Positions 9,772 to 18,347 of a DNA stretch of 64,000 bases are shown piece after piece (the stretch's first letter is position 1; every line of letters starts with the position of its first letter). The position numbers and the translations under genes are program-made. This stretch comes from Mesostigma viride. Taxonomy: Eukaryota > Streptophyta > Mesostigmatophyceae > Mesostigmatales > Mesostigmataceae. The stretch is taken from NCBI GenBank assembly GCA_009746045.1, contig RPFO01000234.1:26222-90221 (forward strand). Reading direction: 5' to 3'. Under the pieces are notes generated by a model, which was given only the letters and a program-made list of their open reading frames with translations, did not search any database and had not been told where the DNA came from.

Positions 9772-12700
9772 CTATAGTTGAAGCAGCCGCGATCTCCATG
9801 GCGACCCAGTGCCGCCGGACGCTGTTGGCCGGACACCAGCCGCGTGGGCACTGACAGGCGGTGGCGGTGTGGGGATATCTCCCCCACCCTGGCGCACTTG
9901 CATTGCGGCCCGCAGAACATACCCAACCTGGAAGGCTGACATGGCTTGCCCAACAAGAGACCACCTAGTGGCCTCTAAAATCCCCTCAGCGGCGGACGCC
10001 CCCACATGGAACTCCATGCTTACCTCGCGAAACTCAGCGGGCGGCTGCACCAACAAACCCGTACCGGTGTCCCACCATACCAAACCCTTGCCCCGGTCCC
10101 TGTAGGCCGATGACCCCTGGTAACTAACCAAGGTGGGAAGAGCGCACATAGGCTTACCTACGTGATTGACGGGTGCGTAAGGGTGCCGATCGGCGACATC
10201 TACACGCTGCGTGACCAAATGTGGTGGCAGCGCCACCTCCGCGGGCATGCCGTCGTGCTGTCGTGTGATCGCATCTACCACTGCCTGGATGGTGGTGGTG
10301 AGTTCAAGGTTGGTCCAGAATGCGCGGTACCTGTGGGTGAGCCCGCCCAATCCTGCATTGTCGCACGTGACTGGGGCCCCTAAGATATCCACGATCTGGG
10401 CCCAGTCCTTCCTCACTACCTCGTGAGGGCTGTCGTCGGCCACCACGTTCTCAAAAAGATACGCTAGTGGCTGGTCCTGCAGCTGCTGCAAGAGTCCAAC
10501 GACTCGAAGCAGATCCCAAAACAACCCGCTCCTAGGATCCGCAAGCCCGCGTCCTACGCCGGCCTGACTCAACCCTTGACATTCCCAGCCCGCGAGGACG
10601 AGGTCTATCCTCTTGTGCCGCCTCAAAAGGCCTCGCACATGAACCTCCCCAATAGCACGGATATCCTGAGGGCACTCCCCAAACGGATCTGTCCACGCAG
10701 ACGGAGGGAACTGAGATGGATACAGGGCAGACAGCTGGGCACAGTGATGCCTATACACTGCCCGAGCGGTAGGAGACGGCTCTACGGCGATCAACGTGTG
10801 GCACGTACTGCCTGCAGCGAGAAAGCCAGCCAGCCCCCCTCCCATCCCAGCAAACAATTCTAGCAATACAACCCCTTCGGACAAGACCCGCGACTCTGCC
10901 ACAACATCGGCACTGAAGTTACCTTCGGTGGTCGCGACAGCCACTTGTGATTGCGATTCCCGCGGGAGATTAGAGAGTTGTTGCTGCCGCACCGCGTTGG
11001 TGACGTGCTGACGCAAAAAGGCCTGCTGCGCTTGCGGCTGCTGTCGCGCCGCCCACGTGCTGTGCAATGAGGCCCGTCCCACCAGCGCTGTTGGGATGCA
11101 CGGCCGATGCTTATCACGCACAGCCCCCCCAGCTGCCGTGACCTCCCCCATCCGTACCTCCACCACCGCATCGCGCGAGCCAGCCTCGACCCGGTTGACT
11201 GTCGAGACACGCACTGCCCCAGTGTCCGAGCTGTAGCAGCTCACCGGGATGCTTGCTTGGCGCATGGCGTCACCGTCTCTGTCAACGATGTACACCGCGC
11301 GGCCTTCCCACATGCGTACCTTGAGCCGCATGGGAAACATGACCTCCATGCCGACCAGCACGTCATACGATGACTGCTCGGTCACAAGGGCATTCACAGG
11401 GATGCAGGCCATGTCGGATGGCCTGAGCGGGTTGAGGATGACCATTACCTGGACCGCAGTCATGGCAAAGGGTTTAGCGGCAGGGCCCTGCCAGCCCGCC
11501 ACGGACACATGACTGTCCCGCAGCCCGCCATTCTCCCTGGTTAGGTTGAGCAACTGGGCCAGCCGAGCACTGATAACGAGTGGCTGGGCCCCGCTGTCCA
11601 GTTTCACGACCAATTCATGGTCAGTACTGTAGACCACGTTGCTCAGGGGCTCCCCGTGCCCCTGCGCCTGAAACGCCATTGCTGGCTCGCCATCCGGATA
11701 TGAGGTGACAGTGGGTGCCCTAGGCACTACGCACGCCCGCTGCGCGTTGTCCAAGACACCATGAGCGACATGACCCACGATTACCGAAGCCGATGCAGGG
11801 CGATGCCCGACAAATGTGGCTGTCTCAGCGTTGTGCAACCTACGGGCGTCCATTGTGTCAGTGTACTGCTGTACCTCTGACGCATGCGACCCGAGCACCT
11901 CCACGGCCCGCTGACCGAACCACTCGACCACTTGCCGGGGAGTGTATGCAGGCGTGTCCACGACCGACGGCATAGGGTATAATGGCAACAACCTGCGCCA
12001 CTGCTCTGCCCCAGCAGGATTGTCGTGTTCCAGGGTGGAGCCGGTCCGAGCGGGAGCCATGCGAAAGGACTGAGGCAGCTGCCCCACAGTCTCACTTGGC
12101 TGCCCCACCTGAAACGACGGCGGTGCACGTGCTTGCTTCCCTTGCGCGCCAACTGCGTGGATGTCCAACGCCATCACGTCGGCTGGCCGCCAGAAGTCCT
12201 CGTCCCTGTATTGAACCTGCGATCCCCCATCCTCCCTTTCACGTCCCCCCGCCTCGCCCGTCGGCTGAATGATGACTACCCCCGCGTCCATCTTCTTGTC
12301 CTCCACGTCCGCAAAGTGCACCCCCGGCGCTGGGCACTGCCCCGCCAGATGGGTGCGGACCGTTGCCGGGTGTGGCTTCTTACACGCCTTGGGACAATCA
12401 CGTTTGATGTGCCCATCCTGACCGCACAGGAAGCAGCCCGATTTGCGCGCATCCGTCCTACCCGTCTGTGAGGACGTGCCCCCCCCAGCTTGCGTCGGGG
12501 CGGCAACGTCCTTGTTGCCGCCAGCGGCGTTACCCTGGGTTGCATCATGCGATGAGGCGTTGCGAGACCCCCCTTGGTTCCTGCTAGCACCGTGGCCGCC
12601 TTGCGGGCGCGCTTGTCTTGTGGCAGACGACTCACCCGACTTGGCCTTGGTCAGCGCGTCGACCTTGGCCTGCAGCTCGGCCACCACCGTGCTTACCGAG

Positions 12701-13374
12701 ATCCGCCCTTGCGCGTGTCGTCGCATCATGGCCCTGACCTCAATGCACAGTGACCGCAATCGCCACGGCTGGCCGTTGGGCGGCGTGGGCAGCTCCATCT
12801 CCTTGGAGCCTAGCGCTTGCAGCCATTTCTGACATGCCAGCTTTTCGGACCAGTCCTCCACTTCGCCGGCGAACTCCATGAGGCGCTCGTAAGATTGCTC
12901 CGGGGTTTCACCCTCGGCTATCTTGAAACTGCGCCACTCACGCTCTGCCTTGATGGTCTCCACCGGGTATTCCTGGCGAAGGAGGCCCCACAGTTCCTCG
13001 GCAGGGTCGACACCATACATGATGTTGTCATAGTCGGGCTGGCCACGCCCGTCGAAGCCGAACCACACGTCCGTGTGACGCGTGTACAGCGAGACCTCTC
13101 TCCACTGCTCCACCAGCCTAGCCACTCGCCTCAGCGTAAGGCCGTGAAAGAAGAAATGCATGTTGTTCATGACAAACTCATGCATTACAGCGCCTTGCGT
13201 AGTCATGTATTGCAGATCAATCCATGACTTGTACGCGTTGTAGGCCTGCGCCAGCGTGGCCAGATTGCCGGTTGTGGAGAACTTCTCGCGCATGTCCACC
13301 CGTGGTAGGGTGGGCATCTTCGCGCCTTCAGGTATGAGGCGCACCCTTTGCGGGTACCGGCACCCCATCGGCAT
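9772..13374 (-). CDS. Retroelement polyprotein Gag-protease-C5 DNA methyltransferase
   Basis: A 1200-residue ORF. About 1-260: capsid-like helices. About 313-326: CCHC knuckle (CFLCGQDGHIKRDC). About 580-680: retropepsin (VVKLDSGAQPLVIS, later YDVLVGMEVM). About 836-1165: a cytosine-C5 methyltransferase. Its motif I is LELFAGMGGGLAGF, motif IV is LAGWECQGLSQAG with the catalytic Cys, motif VI is FENVV, motif VIII is LTHRYRAFW, and a motif X-like VGQAMSAFQVGYVL lies near the end; about 100 residues between VIII and X would form the target-recognition domain. The enzyme would methylate cytosine in DNA with S-adenosylmethionine, possibly the element's own cDNA or its target. The ORF ends in TAG, with RT following in frame. 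Gag continues upstream in another frame (13328-14044). Motif IV has Glu where Pro is usual. Confidence 0.88.
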   Translation of the reverse strand: MPMGCRYPQRVRLIPEGAKMPTLPRVDMREKFSTTGNLATLAQAYNAYKSWIDLQYMTTQGAVMHEFVMNNMHFFFHGLTLRRVARLVEQWREVSLYTRHTDVWFGFDGRGQPDYDNIMYGVDPAEELWGLLRQEYPVETIKAEREWRSFKIAEGETPEQSYERLMEFAGEVEDWSEKLACQKWLQALGSKEMELPTPPNGQPWRLRSLCIEVRAMMRRHAQGRISVSTVVAELQAKVDALTKAKSGESSATRQARPQGGHGASRNQGGSRNASSHDATQGNAAGGNKDVAAPTQAGGGTSSQTGRTDARKSGCFLCGQDGHIKRDCPKACKKPHPATVRTHLAGQCPAPGVHFADVEDKKMDAGVVIIQPTGEAGGREREDGGSQVQYRDEDFWRPADVMALDIHAVGAQGKQARAPPSFQVGQPSETVGQLPQSFRMAPARTGSTLEHDNPAGAEQWRRLLPLYPMPSVVDTPAYTPRQVVEWFGQRAVEVLGSHASEVQQYTDTMDARRLHNAETATFVGHRPASASVIVGHVAHGVLDNAQRACVVPRAPTVTSYPDGEPAMAFQAQGHGEPLSNVVYSTDHELVVKLDSGAQPLVISARLAQLLNLTRENGGLRDSHVSVAGWQGPAAKPFAMTAVQVMVILNPLRPSDMACIPVNALVTEQSSYDVLVGMEVMFPMRLKVRMWEGRAVYIVDRDGDAMRQASIPVSCYSSDTGAVRVSTVNRVEAGSRDAVVEVRMGEVTAAGGAVRDKHRPCIPTALVGRASLHSTWAARQQPQAQQAFLRQHVTNAVRQQQLSNLPRESQSQVAVATTEGNFSADVVAESRVLSEGVVLLELFAGMGGGLAGFLAAGSTCHTLIAVEPSPTARAVYRHHCAQLSALYPSQFPPSAWTDPFGECPQDIRAIGEVHVRGLLRRHKRIDLVLAGWECQGLSQAGVGRGLADPRSGLFWDLLRVVGLLQQLQDQPLAYLFENVVADDSPHEVVRKDWAQIVDILGAPVTCDNAGLGGLTHRYRAFWTNLELTTTIQAVVDAITRQHDGMPAEVALPPHLVTQRVDVADRHPYAPVNHVGKPMCALPTLVSYQGSSAYRDRGKGLVWWDTGTGLLVQPPAEFREVSMEFHVGASAAEGILEATRWSLVGQAMSAFQVGYVLRAAMQVRQGGGDIPTPPPPVSAHAAGVRPTASGGTGSPWRSRLLQL

Positions 13375-14044
13375 CCTCCGGCGGTCGCTGAGCTGCGCGT
13401 CCCTGCGCCAGCGTGCTTGGGCGTGCTGCCTCCCGTACTCGGAAAGCCAGCGGCGTGGTTATGTCCTCCATGGGCGGAATGCGCCCGATTGGCACACTTG
13501 ACCACCGTGCAGTCGACCCGCCGGTCAGCACCCCACCGCCTCGCCCAAACGGAATTGAGACCCCGCCTGGCAGCATGCGTCCTGGTGCACCCCTGCGTGG
13601 GTCCATCGCGCGCGCCAGCCCTGCCCCGTTCTCCTCGTGCAATCCGTCTCGCGCTTGATCGAAAGGCAGGCGCCTGGGCGCCAGCGTATACTCGCCCCGT
13701 GGCTGACCATCCGCCTCACCAAGCAAGTCGTGTCGGGTTAGCGACCCAGCCAAAACCCCCGGTTCCATCGGAGCCCTTCCCGCCGCATTACATGAGGTTG
13801 GCGGCTGGTCCCGCTCCCTCGGCTCCGCGGCAACACCACTGGGGCCCGGCATCGATGCCTGCCCGTCCCATGGTGTGGACTGCAGATGACGACCCTCTAC
13901 GGCCACCAATCTGTCGGTCACTTCCCGCATCTGCAGCGCCAGTTGCTGCTGCAACTGTTGCGACTGTTGCTGCATCTGCGCTTGCATCTGCGCGAACAGC
14001 GCCACCATACTCAGCGGCGCTTCTTGGTCGCGACTCTCACCCAC
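13328..14044 (-). CDS. N-terminal Gag region of the methyltransferase element
   Basis: A 238-residue ORF starting with ATG at 14044 and overlapping the polyprotein ORF by 47 bp in a different frame. It begins with a Met/Gln-rich coiled-coil segment (about 13-50) and continues as Pro/Arg-rich low-complexity sequence. Together with the next ORF it makes a normal Gag layout, so a programmed or mutational frame change near 13330-13370 is likely. It starts 17 bp from an LTR-like repeat. Confidence 0.6.
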   Translation of the reverse strand: MGESRDQEAPLSMVALFAQMQAQMQQQSQQLQQQLALQMREVTDRLVAVEGRHLQSTPWDGQASMPGPSGVAAEPRERDQPPTSCNAAGRAPMEPGVLAGSLTRHDLLGEADGQPRGEYTLAPRRLPFDQARDGLHEENGAGLARAMDPRRGAPGRMLPGGVSIPFGRGGGVLTGGSTARWSSVPIGRIPPMEDITTPLAFRVREAARPSTLAQGRAAQRPPEDADGVPVPAKGAPHT

Positions 14045-14060
14045 TGCGGGTACGGCGGGA

Positions 14061-14697
14061 GGAGTTAATATTGCCTGGCAAGCAATATTATTCTACTAAG
14101 CTACTTGGCTTGTAGAGATTCTACTTCCGGTTACTACAATCCAGAAACGGGTTCATTCTGATGAGTATAAAGTATTGCTCGAGATATGAGCAAGATACTG
14201 TTCTACTACATTCTACTTGGATTCGGTGATTCTACGGTGGTTCTTCAAGTGACGCGTGGCATACGACGTCTTGTCACAGTGTACGATAGGACATTTAGTC
14301 TCCGACACTGCGGTCTATTCAATGCTATTGATTAGACGTAACAAATAGTGACAGGACTTGTGCGACAGGACACTGATGTGACTATTTATGGATAACGAGT
14401 CGAGATCTGCTGGTCCAGAGTGAAGGACAGCAATATTGTGAGATGATCTGTCCTATCAGTCATCTGGATGTGACTGCGTCACAATTAGTATATAACGAGC
14501 AGGAAGCTGCCACTTGGTAGCACCACTTTCCCTGCACCTGTGTCCTCGCACTTTCGGCGACGGTTCTCACGTGCCTCGTGCGTTCTGTGCTGGTAGCCAT
14601 AACCAGCAACGTAAACCTATTGATTAATATAACTACTTCCTCTGTAGATATTAATCAGTGCAGACTGAACCACAGTTCAGCCACAGTTTCGTTAACT
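14061..14697. repeat. LTR-like direct repeat, copy 1
   Basis: A 637-bp sequence repeated at 22705-23334. The only differences I see are a 7-bp insertion here (near 14167), one substitution near 14548 and two at the right edge. TG...CA ends can be placed at about 14072 and 14684. TATATAA at about 14490 gives a plus-strand promoter-like box. The left edge carries a short palindrome (AATATTGC / GCAATATT). It could be the 5' LTR of a plus-strand element reaching 23334, the LTR of the minus-strand methyltransferase element that starts 17 bp away, or a solo LTR. Confidence 0.75.
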
Positions 14698-14778
14698 CGA
14701 ATTACAATCGAGTTCGTAATCTACTGATTACGGCATTGATTTCTGGTGTCGGCAATTTTTACGGTGTTTTTCCATTAT

Positions 14779-15360
14779 ATGGGAAACACGCGTGAATATC
14801 GTGAGCCATCTCCCGAGCGTGCGTCGGCTCCATCGTCTTCAGGTTTTAATTTCAACGTTCAACGTACGGCGTCAACTGCTGCGCTGCATTCGCGTGCTGT
14901 TCAACCTTCGCTGTCTCAAGCGCTCGTCAGCCGGCCGCCAGTTTCTAACGATCTGCATCAGTTCGTCGACGACCTTACTCAAGATTTGGAAATCCTGTCG
15001 GAAAATTCCCATATTTTCCGAAGGCTTGCAGCGTCGGGATCAGACGAACAAGCTCAAGTAATTTCGGCGCTTCGCACCTACGGCTTGGGTGTTCTGGCAT
15101 TGGCGACAGCGTGGTCTGGAATTTGGGCGACTCTTCCGGCTGTCGCAGTTCCGGTTAGCAACAACGGGTGGGCGTCGTCAGTCGACGGTATCATAAACGT
15201 CGCTGCTTCGATTCAGCGGCAATCAAACGCTGAGGAGCCAGGTGAAAACAGCGAGGGGCTTCCTGATTTATATCCGAGTATTGTGCAGCAGATTTTGGAT
15301 AACGTATTGCAGTTTCCGCGCGACGATATGCGGCTGGATTTAATTTTCTGTTATAATTAA
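14779..15360 (+). CDS. Small uncharacterised ORF after the LTR-like repeat
   Basis: From ATG at 14779 the product is about 193 residues. It has a Ser/Arg-rich N-terminus, a central helix pair (DDLTQDLEILSENSHIF and a following Leu/Ala-rich stretch), and a Pro/Ser tail. No family is recognised. The last ~24 codons and the sequence after them recur, inverted, at 42567-42688, so the ORF belongs to a repeated element. Its place 80 bp after an LTR-like repeat would suit a Gag-like first ORF. Confidence 0.45.
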   Translation: MGNTREYREPSPERASAPSSSGFNFNVQRTASTAALHSRAVQPSLSQALVSRPPVSNDLHQFVDDLTQDLEILSENSHIFRRLAASGSDEQAQVISALRTYGLGVLALATAWSGIWATLPAVAVPVSNNGWASSVDGIINVAASIQRQSNAEEPGENSEGLPDLYPSIVQQILDNVLQFPRDDMRLDLIFCYN

Positions 15361-15406
15361 CAGTGAATTAATTCAGGAAAAAAATTTTCTTGGTTCCAGA
15401 GCCTAA

Positions 15407-17176
15407 TGTCTAATCACCAAGAAAATGTCCTCATATGAGGACATTTTTAAGCATGGATACCATTTGTAATAACTCACACATTTCAACATATCCATGGGTA
15501 CGGCATGGAACCATGTTCATTTATGATATGTTCAAGAGTAGCAATGCTTAACATCCATGAAATATGCTCATTGTATAATGGTTTACGATTTATGAATGCA
15601 GGGGGGTCGCTACGCGAGTGACCAACAAGCACTCAAGTCAACAATATGCCCAGAAAGAAGGCAGGGCCAGGTCATGGCTGGTCCTGAAAATGCACCCAAG
15701 GTGCCCACAACATGTCTACGTTACACCCTCGCTATCCTAGACCCTGCAGCCTGCCGGGGGGGGCACAAAATGTAACTGGCAGCCAGGGACCATGGTGCAG
15801 GCCAAATAGCAGGTGTAAAGCTAGCTCAAAGCTAGCTCAGTCCAAATAATGAAATAAGAAGCAAATACTTGCCAAGGTTAGGTCCATGATCGTTATTGGA
15901 GGCTTGGCTGCCACCACGGTGCTCGACAATGATGCTGAAGCCTTCAATTATATATGAAGCAGATACTGCAAAGAGGCACAAATAGCAGTACAAGCACAAT
16001 GTAAGCATGACAAGCTCAAGTTTCCAAGCCAGTCTAGCTCACTTGGACATGAGGTTAAGCGTTAGAAACATATGGGCAACATCCCAGCAAGCCTTGAAAA
16101 AGTTTTCAGCAACAAGGCAGTATATGTGTTGAATCAAACTACCACATTGCAACTAAGCACAGTGACTTCTACTTGCTGCTGTTTTGACGACGCAAGGCCG
16201 TTTACCTTTTCAGTGACACCACGGGAAAAGAAAGCATTACCCAGCAAACTTCCTTTAAGTTCCCCGGACATAGGCGTAATCACAACCACGACGTTGGGCA
16301 TTGAAAAGAACCGGAATCATTAAGTCGGCGGGAGTTATAAGCTACGATACTCTTGACACGCTTATTTAGAACGATGCGGTTGCGGATGACATCCGGAACC
16401 TTGTTCTTGACGTGCGCCCAGGCCGCCAGCTGCGCGGGACAGCTCAAGAAATATATATTAAAGGACGGTGACGCCCGGGAAGCACCCAGCCTTGCGGCAA
16501 AAGTAAAATATGGCTCGCGCTCGCCGTGGTTTTTGCCAGGCGTGACTGCGATATCACGACGAAAAAATGGAGACTCTTTGACCCATCTAACTGCCCAGGT
16601 CCCTCTGTTGCCCGGGTCGCCCATTAACCCAGAAGCGTACCATAACCCATACTCGCGATATCCACAGCTACTGGGCGGAAAAAGAAATTGTAAAACCGAA
16701 CTGCATACTGACCTATCATGCCATCTACGTAGCTTCCAGATTTTCTTCAACGATGCCAAAATCCGTTCATGAACAATATTTTCGACATATACAAAGCACC
16801 TGCACGTCAAAAGCAGCATCTTCGAAATGACTAGATGATGATCTAAAGTTCTGTCTTCATTCGGGGCAAAATAATGGCCTATAACGTTCAGGCAAGCCTC
16901 AGAACTGGAACGACCCCATAGCCGTCACTCGACAGAATACTCGATTACATTGCAACGTTCTTGCTGTAGTAGGTACTTTTCCTCGCCTCATATTTTCCAG
17001 GTACGGTCGGCCCCTGTCGACCCCGGGGGCTTGGCGCGCTCAGTACCTATCCCAGTTTCGCGCCAAAACCCACCAGGGATCCTCAGGACCAACTTTGGCG
17101 CCAAAACCGCCCCCCTGACCCCTCCCGTCTCAAACGAGGACTATGTCCTCAAATGAGGACATTTGGTTTTTGGACA
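15407..17176 (+). mobile_element. Palindrome-ended element X, copy 1 (non-autonomous)
   Basis: 1770 bp bounded by inverted ends: the left end reads TGTCTAATCACCAAG and, read inward on the other strand, the right end reads TGTCCAAAAACCAA. Each is followed by a palindrome built on TGTCCTCAT/ATGAGGACA; the left one is a perfect 26-bp palindrome at 15422-15447, the right lies at 17143-17162. The flanks share CTAA on both sides, a possible 4-bp target duplication. No transposase is visible. An antisense frame at 16280-16819 is partly shared with the second copy but looks non-coding. An inverted copy is at 40809-42566. Confidence 0.7.
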
Positions 17177-17266
17177 CTAAGGGATTAATTTATTAATTCC
17201 CCAGCAGTATTCTTTCTTCAGCATCGGCATCAGCATCGACAGTTGTCATCGGCATTCGCAGCGACC

Positions 17267-18175
17267 ATGCAGGGTTTGGAAGACGGCGAGATACGCGGCG
17301 AACAAATGCTGCGGGGTCAGAATTTTAATCAGAATTTTAATCGTCCAGCAGCAGCAGCAGCAGAGCAGCCCCGCAGAGCCAAGGCCCAGGAGGGCTTTGC
17401 TATTCTTAACCAGCTTCCCAGTCTCAAGGAGCACTGGACTGTTAAGGATAAGGATATTACCATTAGGCACCTTAAGGGATATAAGGGCTTGTATAATGGT
17501 AACAATCCTCTGCAGGTGCTGTGTATGTCACAGTACCTTCTTAAGTGTCCCAAGAGGGTGCAGAAGTATGTAAATGACAAGTTTGAGGATGGAGATTCCT
17601 GGGAGGTTTTTATAGCTGAGTTTGAGGTGTTCCTAGATGATAAGAGGGCTAGTGATGGCTCCTTTTGGAAGAAGGAGTACATTGATTTCAAGGCTGAGGG
17701 TCTGATTCTGCAGGCATTTGAGGATTTTCAGGAGCTCAGGCACAATTGTGCTGGCAAGGGGTATGTAGTGTCAGATGAGATTGCCATGGATGATTTCCTA
17801 GGTAGCCTGGGATTGGATGAGGTCACCTTGGATAACCTGCAGGTGCACATGCGTACATGCACAACCTGGGCTGCTATGGTGGCCAAGATCAAGGATTATT
17901 TCAGGGGCAAGTATGTGGGAGGCAAGAAGGAGGCAGACAAGGCCAGGGAGAAGCAGAAGGAGAAGGATAAGGTGGATGTGGCAGCTGCAGCAGGGGTCAG
18001 TGTTCCCAAGGTCAAGGGCAACCAATGGGGGGGGCAGCCCTCCAACGGTTATGGCCCACCAAGGTCAGGGCCTTCCAAGCGGGGGGGCTTCCAGGCCAAG
18101 CTAGGGCTTCAGTGGCTTCAAGCGTCGTGGAGGTCCTTCCCAGGAGCAGCCAGCGGCTCAGCGTCCCAGATTTGA
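17267..18175 (+). CDS. Copia-like Gag (first ORF)
   Basis: From ATG at 17267 the product is about 302 residues. Features are an acidic start, an Ala/Gln run, then a helical capsid-like core with a KDITIRHLKGYKGLY segment and a region rich in Trp/Phe, and a Lys/Glu-rich linker. It lacks the zinc knuckle, which lies in another frame just downstream (18105-18326), so a small indel near the G-run at about 18081-18087 has separated them, or a frame change is used. Base composition is visibly poorer in CpG than the neighbouring elements. Confidence 0.8.
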   Translation: MQGLEDGEIRGEQMLRGQNFNQNFNRPAAAAAEQPRRAKAQEGFAILNQLPSLKEHWTVKDKDITIRHLKGYKGLYNGNNPLQVLCMSQYLLKCPKRVQKYVNDKFEDGDSWEVFIAEFEVFLDDKRASDGSFWKKEYIDFKAEGLILQAFEDFQELRHNCAGKGYVVSDEIAMDDFLGSLGLDEVTLDNLQVHMRTCTTWAAMVAKIKDYFRGKYVGGKKEADKAREKQKEKDKVDVAAAAGVSVPKVKGNQWGGQPSNGYGPPRSGPSKRGGFQAKLGLQWLQASWRSFPGAASGSASQI

Positions 18176-18326
18176 TTTCAACAGGGTGGGGTCCCAGCGG
18201 GGACCACCTGGGGTGGGGACACCTCGTATCACATGTTATTTCTGTCACCAGCAGGGCCACATCCGTAAGGACTGCCCTAGCTGGCGTAAGCAAAGGGGCC
18301 AAGGTGGGTATAACAACCCAACCTGA
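18105..18326 (+). pseudogene. CCHC zinc-knuckle segment of the copia-like Gag
   Basis: This frame is open between TAG at 18102 and TGA at 18324. It encodes an Arg/Pro/Gly-rich stretch and then a CCHC knuckle (CYFCHQQGHIRKDC, W following). It continues in frame, after the TGA, into the integrase ORF at 18348. This is the missing 3' end of Gag, in a different frame from the main Gag ORF. Confidence 0.7.
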
Positions 18327-18347
18327 CGGACTCAGCCTTCCCTGGGC

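Noticed and set aside
9809-13227. Plus-strand open frames opposite the methyltransferase polyprotein
   Set aside because: These are shadow frames of a GC-rich gene with no domain of their own.
16280-16819. Antisense 179-codon ORF inside element X as a gene
   Set aside because: In the second copy the frame is only partly kept and stops differ. No recognised sequence.
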